From JALYLC01 sp963743275 (lineage in GTDB: Bacteria; Actinomycetota; Thermoleophilia; Gaiellales; JALYLC01): DNA of 64,000 bases. The stretch lies in the NCBI GenBank assembly GCA_963743275.1, contig CAVUPB010000007.1, forward strand, positions 496,001-560,000, written 5' to 3'. A model generated the notes under the pieces. It was given only the letters and a program-made list of their open reading frames with translations, made no database searches and had not been told where the DNA came from. Each line of letters begins with the position of its first letter. The first letter of the stretch is position 1. This document shows positions 1 to 9,869 of this stretch, piece after piece. Both the position numbers and the translations under genes were made by a program.

Positions 1-953
1 CCCGCGTCCGTGCGTCCGCCCGGATCGGCCTGCGGCGCGCCGATCGCGAAGTCGGGGACGCCGTCGCCCGTCACGTCGGGAAGGCCCACGACGCTCTCGC
101 CGAGGTGCTGGTTGTCGAGCGTCGGGTAGTCGACGTGCAGGTAGTAGGGGTAGCCGGCCTCCCAGAGGTCGGAGAGGTTGATGTGCACGCTCGTGCGCTT
201 GCCGTACAGCACCGCGACGCCGCCGCCGCCGGGGCGGTGCAGGTCGGCGTCGGGCATGCCGATCACGAGGTCGTTGAGACCGGCGTCGCCGGCGCCCTCG
301 TTCGTGTTGTGGACGTTGATGTCGGAGACGACCGCGAGCGCCATGCCCGTGTGCGAGTCGACCTGGAAGCCGTCGTAGCGGCTGCCGAGGGGCGACTGCG
401 TCGCCGGGTTGGCCGGGTCGTTCGTGTAGCCCGCGGTCGAGAGCGTGGTCGTCGAGAGGTCGGCCGGATTCGTCTGGCCGTAGACGACGTAGACGGCGCC
501 GCCGTCGCTCTTCGCGGGCGGCCCGGCCATCGGCGCGCCGATCGCGATGTCGGCGCGGCCGTCGCCGTTGAGATCGCCGCCGGCGATGGCGTACCCGAGC
601 AGCTCGCCGCCGTGGCCGACGATGCGGAAGGAGGCGGCGGCGAGGTTGACCGGCGTCGCGACCGGCGAGGCGGCGCCCGCGTGCCCGAGGAAGACGTAGA
701 CGATGCCCGAGTCGGGCCCGTTGGCATCGGCGTAGGGCATGCCGACGGCGTAATCGTTGATGTGGTCGCCGTTGACGTCGCCGAGCTCGGCGACCGTCGT
801 GCGCGAGCCGTCGCCGTTCGTGACGCCGTAGACCGGCAGGGTGCTCGTCGGCAGCGCGCCGATGCCGACGCTGCTCGAGAACACGCCCGCCCCGACGATG
901 AGCGCGGCCAGCGCGACCATCGCGCGGGGCTTTCGCACGAGGGGCCGTCTCAC
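1..953 (-). CDS. FG-GAP repeat secreted protein, 3' end beyond window
   Basis: Reads leftward off the window edge, so only about 317 codons are visible. The chosen GTG (953-951) overlaps the TGA of the upstream gene as GTGA, suggesting translational coupling. Residues about 10-27 form a hydrophobic signal or anchor segment. FG-GAP (integrin-alpha-like beta-propeller) blades follow, with calcium-loop motifs such as DLNGDGRADIAIG and DVTGDGVPDFAIG. It matches the neighbour at 950-2911 blade for blade (both carry a DLWEAGYPY segment), so the pair is a tandem duplication. It is probably exported; the ligand is unknown. No frame break is seen in the visible part. Confidence 0.85.
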   Translation of the reverse strand, partial: MRRPLVRKPRAMVALAALIVGAGVFSSSVGIGALPTSTLPVYGVTNGDGSRTTVAELGDVNGDHINDYAVGMPYADANGPDSGIVYVFLGHAGAASPVATPVNLAAASFRIVGHGGELLGYAIAGGDLNGDGRADIAIGAPMAGPPAKSDGGAVYVVYGQTNPADLSTTTLSTAGYTNDPANPATQSPLGSRYDGFQVDSHTGMALAVVSDINVHNTNEGAGDAGLNDLVIGMPDADLHRPGGGGVAVLYGKRTSVHINLSDLWEAGYPYYLHVDYPTLDNQHLGESVVGLPDVTGDGVPDFAIGAPQADPGGRTDA

Positions 954-2911
954 GCCGTGCGGACCTTCGCCTTGGTCGCCGTCGAGCGCGCCCGGCAGGG
1001 TGCGGGCTTGATCTTCACGCGCTTGCCCTTGACGAGCTTGTACTTCGGCTTGGGCTTCTTGCGCGGGCAGAGCGGCAGCTTCTTCTTCTTCTTTGTCTTG
1101 GTGACGGGCTTCGCCGGCGTCGTGGCCGTGGTCACGGCCGGAACGGTCGTGACGGTACCGGCGGGCGCGGACGTGCCCGTCCCGGCGCCCGTCGTCGCCG
1201 GCGGGCTCGGCGGCACGGCCGGGGGCGACGGCGGAGGCGGCGGCGCCGCGGGCGGGGGCGGCGGCGGGCTGGGCGGCGGGGGCGGCGGAGCGGGCGAGCC
1301 GGGCGGCGGCGGCAGGATGGGCGTGCCGCTGCCGCCGACCACGAACCAGCTGCCGGAGCCGTTCGCGCCCGGCGCCGCCACGAGCGCGTCGGAGCCGGCG
1401 CCGTCGAGCGCGATCCCGGCGGCGACGTTGCTGCCGGTCATCGCGCCGGCGCCGGCCGGGGCGATCTTGGCGGAGGCCTGCCCGAGGTCGGAGGTCGTGT
1501 TCGGCGCGCCGCGCACGAGGTAGGCGGCACCGGCCGCGGACGCCTCGCCCGGTGCGCCGGCGAGCATGTCGACGCGGCCGTCGCCGTCGACGTCGCCCGC
1601 GGCCGCCAGCGAGGCGCCGAGGCCCGCGCCGGCGACGGGGCCGTCGATCTCCTGCAGCGGAGGCGCGGTGGCCAGGTTGCGCGTGACCTGATTCGCCTGG
1701 CCCTGCACGACGACGACCTCGCCCGAGCCGGTGCGCCCGTTCGGCGACGCCCCCGCCGCACCGATCGCGAGGTCGCGGATGCCGTCGCCGCTCTGATCGC
1801 CCACGCCGGCCAGCGAGGTGCCGAGCTGGTCGCCCGGCGCGGCGCCGTCGATGCGGTAGCCCTGTCCCGCCGTGAGGCCGTTGAGCTTGATCCACGGGCA
1901 CGTGCCCGCCGGCGAGGCCTGCGTGCAGCCGACGATCGGCGGGAGGTGCGCGCTGATGATCCAGACGGAGCCGGAGTCGACGCCGTTGAAGTCGGCCTGC
2001 GGCGCGCCGATCGCGATGTCGGGCTCGCCGTCGCCGGTCATGTCGCCGACGCTCGCGACGGTCGTGCCGATGTGCTGGTCGTCGAGCGCGGGGAAGTCGA
2101 CGTGGAAGAAGTACGGGTAGCCGGCTTCCCAGAGGTCGTTGAGCGTGATGTGGACGCCCTGCGGCTGGCCGTAGAGCACGGCCACGCCGCCGCCACCCGG
2201 GCGGTGCAGGGCGGCGTCGGGGGAGCCGGCCACGAGGTCGTTGTAGCCGTCGCCGTTGACGTCGGGCAGCGCGGCGAGCGACATCCCGAAGTGGCCGTTC
2301 GGCTGGAACCCGTCGTAGCGGCTGCCGATGGCCGAGGGCGGCGCCGGGTTCGTGGCCGCGTTCGAGTAGGCCGCGGGCGAGAGATCGGTCGTGTCGACGT
2401 TCACCGGGTTGGCGCGTCCGAAGACGACGTAGACGGCGCCGCCCGCGGTCTTCGACGGCGGGCCCGCCATCGGCGCGCCGATGGCGATGTCGGCGCGGCC
2501 GTCGTCGTTGACGTCGTCGCCGGCGATGCTGTAGCCGAGCATCTCGCCGCCGTGGCCGGTGATGCGGAACGACGCGTTCGCGAGGTTCACCGCCGCAGGC
2601 GAGGACGGCAGGGCGCCGCCGTGCCCCAGGAACACGTAGACGGCGCCCGAATCGGTGCCGCCGAGATCCGAGGAGGGCAGCCCCACGGCGTAGTCGCCGA
2701 AGCCGTCGCCGTTGACGTCGCCGAGCTCGGCGACGGTCGAGAGCGAGCCGTCGCCGTTCGTGACGCCGAACGCGGGCAGCGACTCCGTCGGCAGCGCGCC
2801 CGTGCCGACGGCGCTCGAGAACAGGCCGAACCCGAGGATCGCCGCAGCCAGCGCAAGCGCCGCGCGCGATTGGCGCACGCGCACAGCTCGAATCCGTCGC
2901 CGTCGACCCAT
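950..2911 (-). CDS. FG-GAP repeat secreted protein with Pro-rich and Lys-rich tail
   Basis: 653 aa. Residues about 17-38 are a signal/anchor helix (AALALAAAILGFGLFSSAV). Six or more FG-GAP blades follow, each with a DxNxDGxxD calcium loop (DVNGDGFGDYAVG, DVNDDGRADIAIG, DMTGDGEPDIAIG, DVDGDGRVDMLAG). The C-terminal third is a Pro-rich linker (about 530-575), a Thr/Val stretch and a strongly basic tail rich in Lys and Pro. Such a tail could bind wall polymers, but that is inference. It is the first gene of a two-gene coupled unit with its paralogue. The ATG at 2911 was used; a shorter start is possible. No enzymatic residues are recognised; the probable role is extracellular binding or adhesion. 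Confidence 0.85.
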   Translation of the reverse strand: MGRRRRIRAVRVRQSRAALALAAAILGFGLFSSAVGTGALPTESLPAFGVTNGDGSLSTVAELGDVNGDGFGDYAVGLPSSDLGGTDSGAVYVFLGHGGALPSSPAAVNLANASFRITGHGGEMLGYSIAGDDVNDDGRADIAIGAPMAGPPSKTAGGAVYVVFGRANPVNVDTTDLSPAAYSNAATNPAPPSAIGSRYDGFQPNGHFGMSLAALPDVNGDGYNDLVAGSPDAALHRPGGGGVAVLYGQPQGVHITLNDLWEAGYPYFFHVDFPALDDQHIGTTVASVGDMTGDGEPDIAIGAPQADFNGVDSGSVWIISAHLPPIVGCTQASPAGTCPWIKLNGLTAGQGYRIDGAAPGDQLGTSLAGVGDQSGDGIRDLAIGAAGASPNGRTGSGEVVVVQGQANQVTRNLATAPPLQEIDGPVAGAGLGASLAAAGDVDGDGRVDMLAGAPGEASAAGAAYLVRGAPNTTSDLGQASAKIAPAGAGAMTGSNVAAGIALDGAGSDALVAAPGANGSGSWFVVGGSGTPILPPPPGSPAPPPPPPSPPPPPPAAPPPPPSPPAVPPSPPATTGAGTGTSAPAGTVTTVPAVTTATTPAKPVTKTKKKKKLPLCPRKKPKPKYKLVKGKRVKIKPAPCRARSTATKAKVRTA

Positions 2912-3178
2912 TCCGCCCGCTTCAACCCCGTTCGCCCGCTCATCGGAGGACTCCCCAACAGACTGTGGGGAGGGGGCGCGAACCGCTACGAACCTCTGGC
3001 CGGGGAGGACCTGCCCGAATGGGGAGGGAGCTAACCGTCAGCACTCTCCACCGTCAACAGGTTGGACTCATGTGTGTGCTGCACACCGGCACGGTTGCTC
3101 GCGCTCGTCCGGCCTGGTAGAACCGCAGTTCACATTTGAGGCACAGGGATCGGTCGGCAAACCAAGAGAGGGAACGGC
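2912..3178. other. Divergent intergenic region with a small hairpin
   Basis: This spacer separates the minus-strand FG-GAP pair from the plus-strand Liv operon and must hold both promoters. A perfect 7-bp inverted repeat CTCCCCA/TGGGGAG lies at 2951-2957 and 2966-2972, without a T run, so it is more likely an operator or leader hairpin than a terminator. I see no convincing -35/-10 pair. Confidence 0.4.
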
Positions 3179-4479
3179 ATGAAGAGAAAGTTCACGGTTG
3201 CGCTCGCACTGGTCGCGCTGGCGGCGGCTGTCACGGCTGCGAGCAGCGTCGCCCGGACGACGTCGTCGAACCGGGTCGCCGGTCTACCCAACACGTGCCA
3301 CACGTTCGGCAAGGGCAAGTACGTGATCGCCAGCGATCTGCCCCTGCAGGGCTCGCTGCGCCCGCTCGCCGTCCAGATCGTCGCGGCGATCCGGCTCGAG
3401 CTCAAGCAGATGAACTTCAAGATCGGCGACAAGACGATCACGTACGCGTCGTGCGACGACTCCACGGCCGCCAAGGGCTCGTGGGACTCGCAGACGTGCA
3501 CGAACAACGCGAACGGCTACAAGTCGGTCAAGAACCTGCTCGGCATCATCGGCACGTTCAACTCCGGCTGCGCCGAGATCATCGCCCCGATCGTCAACCG
3601 CGCACCGGGCGGCGGCATCGCGATGGTCAGCCCGGCCAACACCTACGTCGGCCTGACGAAGCCGAGCGGCGTGCGCGGGTGAGCCCGGCAAGTACTTCCC
3701 GTCGGGCAAGCGCAACTACGCGCGCGTGGCGGTGCCGGACAACTTCCAGGGCGCGGCCGACGCGACGTTCCTGCAGCAGAAGGGCATCAAGAGCGTCTAC
3801 GTCCTCAACGACGGCGAGGCCTACGGCTCCGGTATCGCGAACAACTTCGTGAACGCCTGCAAGGCGCTCGGCATCACCGTGCTCGGCAACGACAAGTGGG
3901 ACGCCAACCAGCCCGACTACCAGTCGCTCTTCCAGGGCATCGCCTCCAAGAACCCGGAGGCGGTCTTCCTCGGCGGCATCGTCTCGCTGCACGGCGGACA
4001 GCTGATCAAGGACAAGGTCAAGGTCCTCGGCGACAACAACAAGGTCCTGCTGCTCGGCCCCGACGGCTTCAACGACTCCGCGACGGTCACCGACGCGGGC
4101 GCTGCGGCCGAGGGCATGTACGTCACGATCGGCGGCCAGGATCCGAACGCGCTCTAGCAATGCGACCGGCAAGGCCTTCGTGGCCGCGTACAAGAAGACC
4201 TACAAGGTCGATCACCTCGAGGCCTACACGGCCTACGGCGCGCAGGCCTTCCTCGTGCTCGCCAACGCGATCGCCAAGAGCAACGGCACGCGCGCGTCGA
4301 TCACGAAGAACCTCTACAACCAGAGCTTCCCGAAGGGCGTCATCGGGGCGTTCAAGATCGACACCACCGGCGATCCGTCGCTCGGCGGCGTCACGGTCGA
4401 CCAGTACGTCGGCGGCCAGAGCAAGATCATCACGGTCATCAACCCGCCGGCCGCCCTCGCGGTCAAGGCCCTCGGCTAA
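3179..4479 (+). CDS. livK: Branched-chain amino acid ABC transporter substrate-binding protein (two frame breaks)
   Basis: Periplasmic-binding-type (Peripla_BP_6) solute receptor that would capture branched-chain amino acids or relatives outside the cell and pass them to LivHM. ATG 3179 follows a GAGAGG-type ribosome site, and residues about 5-25 form a signal peptide. The product is split over three frames: 3179-3682, about 3681-4157, and about 4157-4479. The first break is at the GGG run 3677-3679 (reading ...GVRG then EPGKYFPSGKRN). The second is near 4154-4158 (DPNAL then NATGKAFVAAY). Joined, the pieces give one receptor of about 430 aa with no lost domain. It is first in the liv operon. 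Programmed frameshifting is unlikely because the breaks share no slippery signal. Confidence 0.85.
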
Positions 4480-4526
4480 TCGCCAGCTCGCGAAGCACGA
4501 CGGAGAACGACCGGAGGAGCGCGAGG

Positions 4527-5593
4527 ATGGCGACCGACCGACGGCCCGTCGGCCCATCCTCGCGCTCGCTCCGCGCCTGCGCGGACGGGTCGTAGGGCGA
4601 TCGTCGGCATCTGCCTGCTCGGCGCTCGTCGCGCTCTGGCTCGTCGAGAACTCGCGCGTGAGCCGAAGCAGTTCACGCTCGTGCTCCTCGCCGGCATCAC
4701 GAACGGCTCGATCTACGCGCTCGTGGCGCTCGGCTACACGATCGTCTACGGCATCCTCGAGCTGATCAACTTCGCCCACGGCGATGTCTTCACGTGGGGG
4801 GCGATGGCGACCTACACGGTCGCGATCAGCTGGATCGGGCTCGACGGCTCGCAATCCGGTTTCGTGCTCTTCGGAGCCCTCCTGCTGGCGCTGATCTGCT
4901 CCGCGATCTTCTGCGCGGCGCTCAACATGACGATCGAGCGCGTCGCCTACCGGCGCTTGCGCAACGCACCGAGACTGGCGCCGCTGATCACGGCGATCGG
5001 CATGTCGTTCGTGCTCTCCAACCTGATCGGCGTCGATCTTCGGCTTCTCGTACAAGAGCTCCAACGCGCTCCTGCCGCACGGGCGCGATCTTCCACATCG
5101 GCAATCAGGCCTACGGCTGGGACAAGCTGATCGTCCTGCTGATCACGGTGCCCGTCCTGCTCGCCTCGTCTGGCTGGTGAAGTCCACTCGCTGGGGCAAG
5201 GCGATGCGCGCGACCGCGCAGGATCGTGACGCGGCGCGGCTGATGGGCATCGACGTCGATCACGCGATCTCATTCGCGTTCGGCATCGGTGGCGCGCTCG
5301 CGGGCGTCGGCGGCTTCGTCTACTTCGCGTACTTCACGCAGGCGCGCTTCGATCTCGGCTTCCGCCTCGGCCTGTTCGCGTTCACCGCCGCCGTGCTCGG
5401 CGGCATCGGCAACATGGCCGGCGCCGCGCTCGGCGGCTACATGATCGGCCTGATCGAGAACTTCAACAGCGGCCTCTCCTGGCACACGCCCGGCCCGGAC
5501 TGGACGGAGTCGATCGTCTTCATCCTGCTCATCCTGATCCTCGTCTTCCGGCCACAGGGCCTGCTCGGCGAGGCGCTGTCGACGCGCGCATGA
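4527..5593 (+). CDS. livH: Branched-chain amino acid ABC transporter permease LivH (multiple frame breaks)
   Basis: Inner-membrane permease that pairs with LivM. I start at ATG 4527 because GGAGGAG (4513-4519) sits 7 nt upstream. About seven frame changes are needed to read it through (near 4545, 4596, 4621, 4659, 5037, 5082 and 5165). Several coincide with CCC or GGG runs. The recovered pieces are typical LivH: ALVALWLVENSRV, then LAGITNGSIYALVALGYTI, INFAHGDVF, LITAIGMSFVLSNLIGV, and a C-terminal part from 5177 with STRWGKAMRATAQD and VFRPQGLLGE. All expected transmembrane segments appear present. Its stop overlaps the livM start (ATGA). Either sequencing errors or a decaying gene. Confidence 0.8.
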
Positions 5594-6775
5594 GGGAGCA
5601 GATCTCGGCGCGCCTGCGATCGCGTCCGGCGCTCGGCGTCCTGCTCGCCTTGCTCGTGCTCTACCCGTGGTTCTACCACCACGTCCTGCCGCAGTCGTCG
5701 CAGTGGATCCCCGATACCTCGACGGCGTTCGTGATCGTGGCGTTCACGGTCATGGGCGTCGGGCTGAACGTCGTGGTCGGCTATGCCGGCCTGCTCGACC
5801 TCGGCTACGTGGCGTTCTTCGCCGGCGGCGCGTACGTGGCCGGCTGGTTGGCCTCGCAGCAGTTCGGCGGCGGCCTGCACAGCCCGCGCTCTGGATCTCG
5901 GCGGCACGGTGCCAAGTGGCACGCTCGGCATCCACCTCACGCCCTGGAGCGTGATCCTGATCGCCGCAATCTTCGCGGCCCTGCTGGGCGTGCTGATCGG
6001 CATTCCCACGCTGCGCCTGCGCGGCGATTACCTCGCGATCGTCACGCTCGGGTTCGGCGAGATCATCCCGCAGTTCGTGCGCAACGGCGACCACGTCGGC
6101 GGCTTCAACCTGACGAACGGCTCCTTCGGCCTGACCGGCATCGACGGCCTCGGCTTCGGCAATGGCGTGCACAGCGCGCTGCCGTTCCTGCCCAGCAACT
6201 TCGTCGAGCAGGTCGACTCGACCTGGTACTACTGGACCGCCCTCGCACTGCTCGGCATAGCGATCGCGACCTCGTTGCTACTGCGCGACTCGCGTCTCGG
6301 CCGCGCCTGGATCGCGATCCGCGAGGACGAGGACGCGGCCGCCGCCATGGGCGTCCCGCTCATGCGCCTGAAGACGCTGGCGTACCTGATCGGCGCCTTC
6401 TTCGGTGGCGCGGCGGGCTGCCTGATCACGTTCCAGGCGGGAGCGACGTCACCGAACGCCTTCAGCCTCCAGGTCTCGATCTTCGTGCTCTGCATGGTCA
6501 TCCTGGGCGGCATGGGCAACGTCTGGGGCGTCGCGCTCGGGGGCTTCGTGCTGGCGTACGTCAACTACCAGGGGCTGTTCGCGGCGGGGCACACGTTCAA
6601 CTCGGTCACCGGCGCGGACGTCGACATCTCGGAGTACTCGTACCTGATCTACGGCGCAGCGATCGTGACGTTCATGCTCTTCCGGCCGGAGGGCCTGCTG
6701 CCGAGTGCGCGCCGGCGGCACGAGTTGCACGAGGACGAGGAGCTCGACGAACTGATCGAGGCGCAGCCCGCATGA
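5590..6775 (+). CDS. livM: Branched-chain amino acid ABC transporter permease LivM (one frame break)
   Basis: Second membrane permease of the Liv importer, about 394 aa when repaired. The start ATG 5590 overlaps the livH stop. The first 97 codons (5590-5880) and the rest (about 5885-6775) are in different frames. Shortening the CCC run at 5883-5885 by one base joins them (GGGLHS then ALDLGGTVPSG). Family landmarks: VMGVGLNVVVGYAGLLDLGYVA, RLRGDYLAIVTLGFGEI (the EAA-like loop region that contacts the ATPase), VILGGMGNVWG and LFRPEGLLPS. The C-terminus is acidic (HEDEELDELIEAQ). The stop overlaps the livG ATG as ATGA. Confidence 0.88.
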
Positions 6776-7561
6776 GCCCCACCGACCTGCTGCTCGAGAC
6801 CACCCCGCGTGCGCAAGGAGTTCGGCGGCCTCGTGGCCGTCGAGAGCGTCGACTTCGACGTGCCGCGAGGCTCGATCACGAGCCTGATCGGGCCGAACGG
6901 TGCGGGCAAGACCACGTTCTTCAACATGCTGACGGGCGCGTACAAGCCCACGGCGGGCGAGATCGTGTTCGACGGCCACGAGATCGGCGGGCTGCCTCAG
7001 CACCAGATCACCGCGCTCGGCATCGGCCGCACGTTCCAGAACATCCGTCTGTTCGGCACCATGACGTCGCTCGAGAACACGCTCGTCGGCATGCACTGCC
7101 GCTTGCACAGCGGCGTCTTCCGCAGCATCGCTGCGCTCGCCCCTGCAGCGGCGCGAGGAGGGCGAGGCGCGCGAGAAGGCGCGCGCGCTGCTGGCCTACT
7201 GCGGCCTGCGCCAAGCGCGCGGAGCAGGAGTTCGCACGCAACCTCGCCTACGGCGACCAGCGCCGGCTCGAGGTCGCGCGCGCGCTCGCGACCGAGCCGA
7301 AGCTGCTGCTGCTCGACGAGCCGACGGCCGGCATGAACCCGCAGGAGACGCTCGCCTTCACGCAGTTCGTGCACAAGCTGCGCGACGAGCGCGACCTCAC
7401 GGTGCTGCTGATCGAGCACGACATGAAGGTCGTGCTCGGCGTCTCCGAGCGCGTCACCGTGCTCGACCACGGCGAGAAGATCGCGGAGGGCGCCCCCGAC
7501 CGAGGTCACGGCCAACGAGCGCGTGCGCGAGGCCTATCTGGGCACGAGGGCGACGGCGTGA
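6772..7561 (+). CDS. livG: Branched-chain amino acid ABC transporter ATP-binding protein LivG (four frame breaks)
   Basis: Cytoplasmic ATPase of the Liv importer. The start ATG 6772 overlaps the livM stop. Four single-base excesses interrupt it, at CCCC 6803-6806, CCCC 7140-7143, CC 7211-7212 and CCCCC 7493-7497. Removing one C from each gives a continuous LivG of about 260 aa. It has Walker A GPNGAGKT, the LivG-type segment GRTFQNIRLF, the family signature region LAYGDQRRLEVARAL, Walker B LLLLDEPTAGMNP and the H-loop IEHDMKVV. It ends ...EVTANERVREAYLG, overlapping the livF GTG. All four lesions are homopolymer overcalls of the same base, which favours sequencing error. Confidence 0.85.
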
Positions 7562-8301
7562 GCGCGACCGCCTCGCCCGCGCCCGCGAGCCCGCTGCTCG
7601 AGCTCAAGAACGTGCACGCCTACTACGGCGCGATCCACGCCCTCAAGGGCGTCTCGCTCGCGGTCGGCGACGGCGAGATCGTCACGCTGCTGGGCGCGAA
7701 CGGCGCGGGCAAGTCGACGACCCTGAAGACGATCTCGGGCCTCCTGCGCCCGCGCAAGGGCAGCATCGACTTCGCCGGCGACGACATCACCCGGCGCTCG
7801 GCGACGCAGATCGTCAAGGCCGGCGTCGCCCAGTCGCCCGAGGGCCGGCGCCTGTTCGGGCGCATGACGGTGGTCGAGAACCTCGAGATGGGCGCCTTCC
7901 AGCGCACCGACAAGGACGGCATCGCATCCGACATGGATCGCGTGTTCGACCTCTTCCCGCGGCTCGCCGAGCGCCGCACCCAGAAGGCCGGCACGCTCTC
8001 GGGTGGCGAGCAGCAGATGTGCGCGATGGGCCGGGCGCTGCTCGCGCGCCCGCGGCTGCTGCTGCTGGACGAGCCGTCGATGGGCCTCGCACCCGTGCTC
8101 GTCGAGCGCATCTTCGAGGTCATCGTCGAGATCAACCAGCAGGGCACGACGGTGCTGCTCGTCGAGCAGAACGCCCTCATGGCGCTCGAGATCGCGCACC
8201 GCGGCTACGTGCTCGGCACCGGCAAGGTCGCGCTCGCGGACACGGCCGAGGCGCTGCGCGGCAACGAGGCCGTGCGCAAGACCTACCTCGGCGAGGACTG
8301 A
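7558..8301 (+). CDS. livF: Branched-chain amino acid ABC transporter ATP-binding protein LivF
   Basis: 247 aa, the only intact gene of the liv operon. The GTG at 7558 overlaps the livG stop (GTGA) and opens with an Ala/Pro-rich leader before LLELKNVHAYYGAIHALKGV. Walker A is GANGAGKS, the signature LSGGEQQMCAMGRAL, Walker B LLLLDEPSMGLAP and the H-loop VEQNALMAL. LivF pairs with LivG to power LivHM. The last 19 bp overlap the 3' end of the convergent ABC gene at 8283-9869, so no terminator can sit between them. Confidence 0.95.
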   Translation: MSATASPAPASPLLELKNVHAYYGAIHALKGVSLAVGDGEIVTLLGANGAGKSTTLKTISGLLRPRKGSIDFAGDDITRRSATQIVKAGVAQSPEGRRLFGRMTVVENLEMGAFQRTDKDGIASDMDRVFDLFPRLAERRTQKAGTLSGGEQQMCAMGRALLARPRLLLLDEPSMGLAPVLVERIFEVIVEINQQGTTVLLVEQNALMALEIAHRGYVLGTGKVALADTAEALRGNEAVRKTYLGED

Positions 8302-9869
8302 GGCCGAGGCCGGCTCAGCTCGGCGCCAGCGCCGCCGAGCCGGATGACCTCGTCGGCGCGCTGCGCGAGCAGCGCATCGTGCGTGGCGCAGATCACGGCC
8401 GCGCCGGAGACGCGGGCCGCCTGCACGAGCAGACCCGCGACGAGCGCCGCGCTCTCCTGGTCGAGGCGCGCCGTGGGCTCGTCGAGCAGCACCACCTCGG
8501 GGCCGCGGGCGAGCGCGCGGGCGATCGCGACGCGCTGGCGCTCGCCGGCCGAGAGGCGGTCGGCGGCGCGGTCGGCGCAGTCGCCGAGCCCGAGGCGCTC
8601 GAGCCAGGCGCGCGCCTCGGGCTCGTGCTCGGGCGCGCGGCCGCCGTGGTGGATCTCGAGCGCGAGGAGCGCGTTCTCGAGCGCCGTCGCGAACGGCACG
8701 AGGCCCGGCTCCTGGCCGACCCAGCCGACGTGATCGCGGCGGTGGGCCGCGAGCTGCTCGCGGTCGAGCGTCGCGAGATCGACGCCGGCCACGACGACCG
8801 AGCCCGCATCGGGCCGCTCGAGCCCGGCGATGAGGTGCAGGAGCGTCGTCTTGCCCGAGCCGGACCGGCCCTCGACGGCGACGAGCCGGCCGCCCGAGAA
8901 GCTCGCGTCGAAGCCGCGCAGGACGGCGTGCTCGCGCGCACCGCTCCCGTAGGCCTTGGCGATGCCGCGCAGCTCGCACACGGGCGCGCCGGTTGCCGCC
9001 ACCGCGCGCTCCTCGGCCGGGCGCGCCCTGGCGGCGGTGCCGTCCCCGGCGAGTGCGAGCTCGCCCGCGCTCGCCCGCCAGGTCGCGCTGGCGCCGATCC
9101 CGGCCTCGTCGCGCGCGCTCTCGGGCAGCCGAACCCAGCCGCCGCGCGCGACGACGAGCCGGTGAGCGCCGCCGCGCAGCACCTCGCCGCTGATGCGCCC
9201 GTCGCGCACGTGCACGACGCGGTCGGCGAGCTCGGTCGCCGCCTCGTCGTGGCTGACGACGACGAGCGTCGTGCCGCTGCCGGCCACGAGCTCGCCGAGC
9301 AGGCGGTACACCACCTGCGCGGTGCCGGCGTCGAGCTCGCCGGCCGGCTCGTCGGCGAGCAGCAGCGCAGGCGCGTGGGCGAGCGCGGCGCAGCAGGCGA
9401 CGCGCTGCTGCTCTCCGCCCGAGAGCTCCGAGGGCGGGTCGTCGGCGCGGTCCGCGAGGCCCATCTGGTCGAGCAGCGCGAGCGCCTGGCGCCGCCCCGC
9501 GCGCGGGGTCGCGCCCCCGAGCGCGAGCGGCAGCGCGACGTTGTCGGCGCACGAGAGCGCGGGCGAGAGCGCGCGGGCGTAGTGCTGGTCGAGGAAGCCG
9601 AGCTGCCGCGAGCGGAACTCGGCGGCCCGCCGCGCGCTCAGGCGCATGACGTCGACGCCGAGCGTGCGCGCCACGCCCGCGGACGGCCGGTCGAAGCCCG
9701 CCGCGATCCGCAGCAGCGTGCTCTTGCCCGAGCCGCTCGGGCCCAGCACGACGCAGCGCTCGCCGCGCTCGACCGAGAGCGTCATGCCCTGCAGCGCGAC
9801 CGCGCCCGTGGAGTCGCCCGCGTGGATGCGGAAGACGTCGCGCAGCTCGAGTGCGAGCTTCCCGCTCAC
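8283..9869 (-). CDS. ABC transporter ATPase with two fused nucleotide-binding domains
   Basis: 528 aa with two MacB/LolD-like ABC domains in one chain. Domain 1 (about residues 5-215) has Walker A GPSGSGKS, signature LSGGEQQRVACCAAL and Walker B LLLADEPAGELD. Domain 2 (about 300-525) has GRSGSGKT, LSAGERQRVAIARAL and VVLLDEPTARLD. A linker of about 80 aa joins them. The GTG start overlaps the permease stop as GTGA, so the two are one unit: a double ATPase feeding one very large FtsX-type permease. Such systems extrude lipids, peptides or drugs or act on envelope proteins; the substrate here is unknown. The 3' end overlaps livF by 19 bp. Confidence 0.9.
   Translation of the reverse strand: MSGKLALELRDVFRIHAGDSTGAVALQGMTLSVERGERCVVLGPSGSGKSTLLRIAAGFDRPSAGVARTLGVDVMRLSARRAAEFRSRQLGFLDQHYARALSPALSCADNVALPLALGGATPRAGRRQALALLDQMGLADRADDPPSELSGGEQQRVACCAALAHAPALLLADEPAGELDAGTAQVVYRLLGELVAGSGTTLVVVSHDEAATELADRVVHVRDGRISGEVLRGGAHRLVVARGGWVRLPESARDEAGIGASATWRASAGELALAGDGTAARARPAEERAVAATGAPVCELRGIAKAYGSGAREHAVLRGFDASFSGGRLVAVEGRSGSGKTTLLHLIAGLERPDAGSVVVAGVDLATLDREQLAAHRRDHVGWVGQEPGLVPFATALENALLALEIHHGGRAPEHEPEARAWLERLGLGDCADRAADRLSAGERQRVAIARALARGPEVVLLDEPTARLDQESAALVAGLLVQAARVSGAAVICATHDALLAQRADEVIRLGGAGAELSRPRPQSSPR

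Noticed and set aside
3677..4158. Programmed +1 frameshifting or selenocysteine at the TGA and TAG in livK
   Set aside because: The two stops follow different codons (GGG-TGA and CTC-TAG), other liv breaks have no stop, and no SECIS-like hairpin was seen. A base excess in a run explains them more simply.
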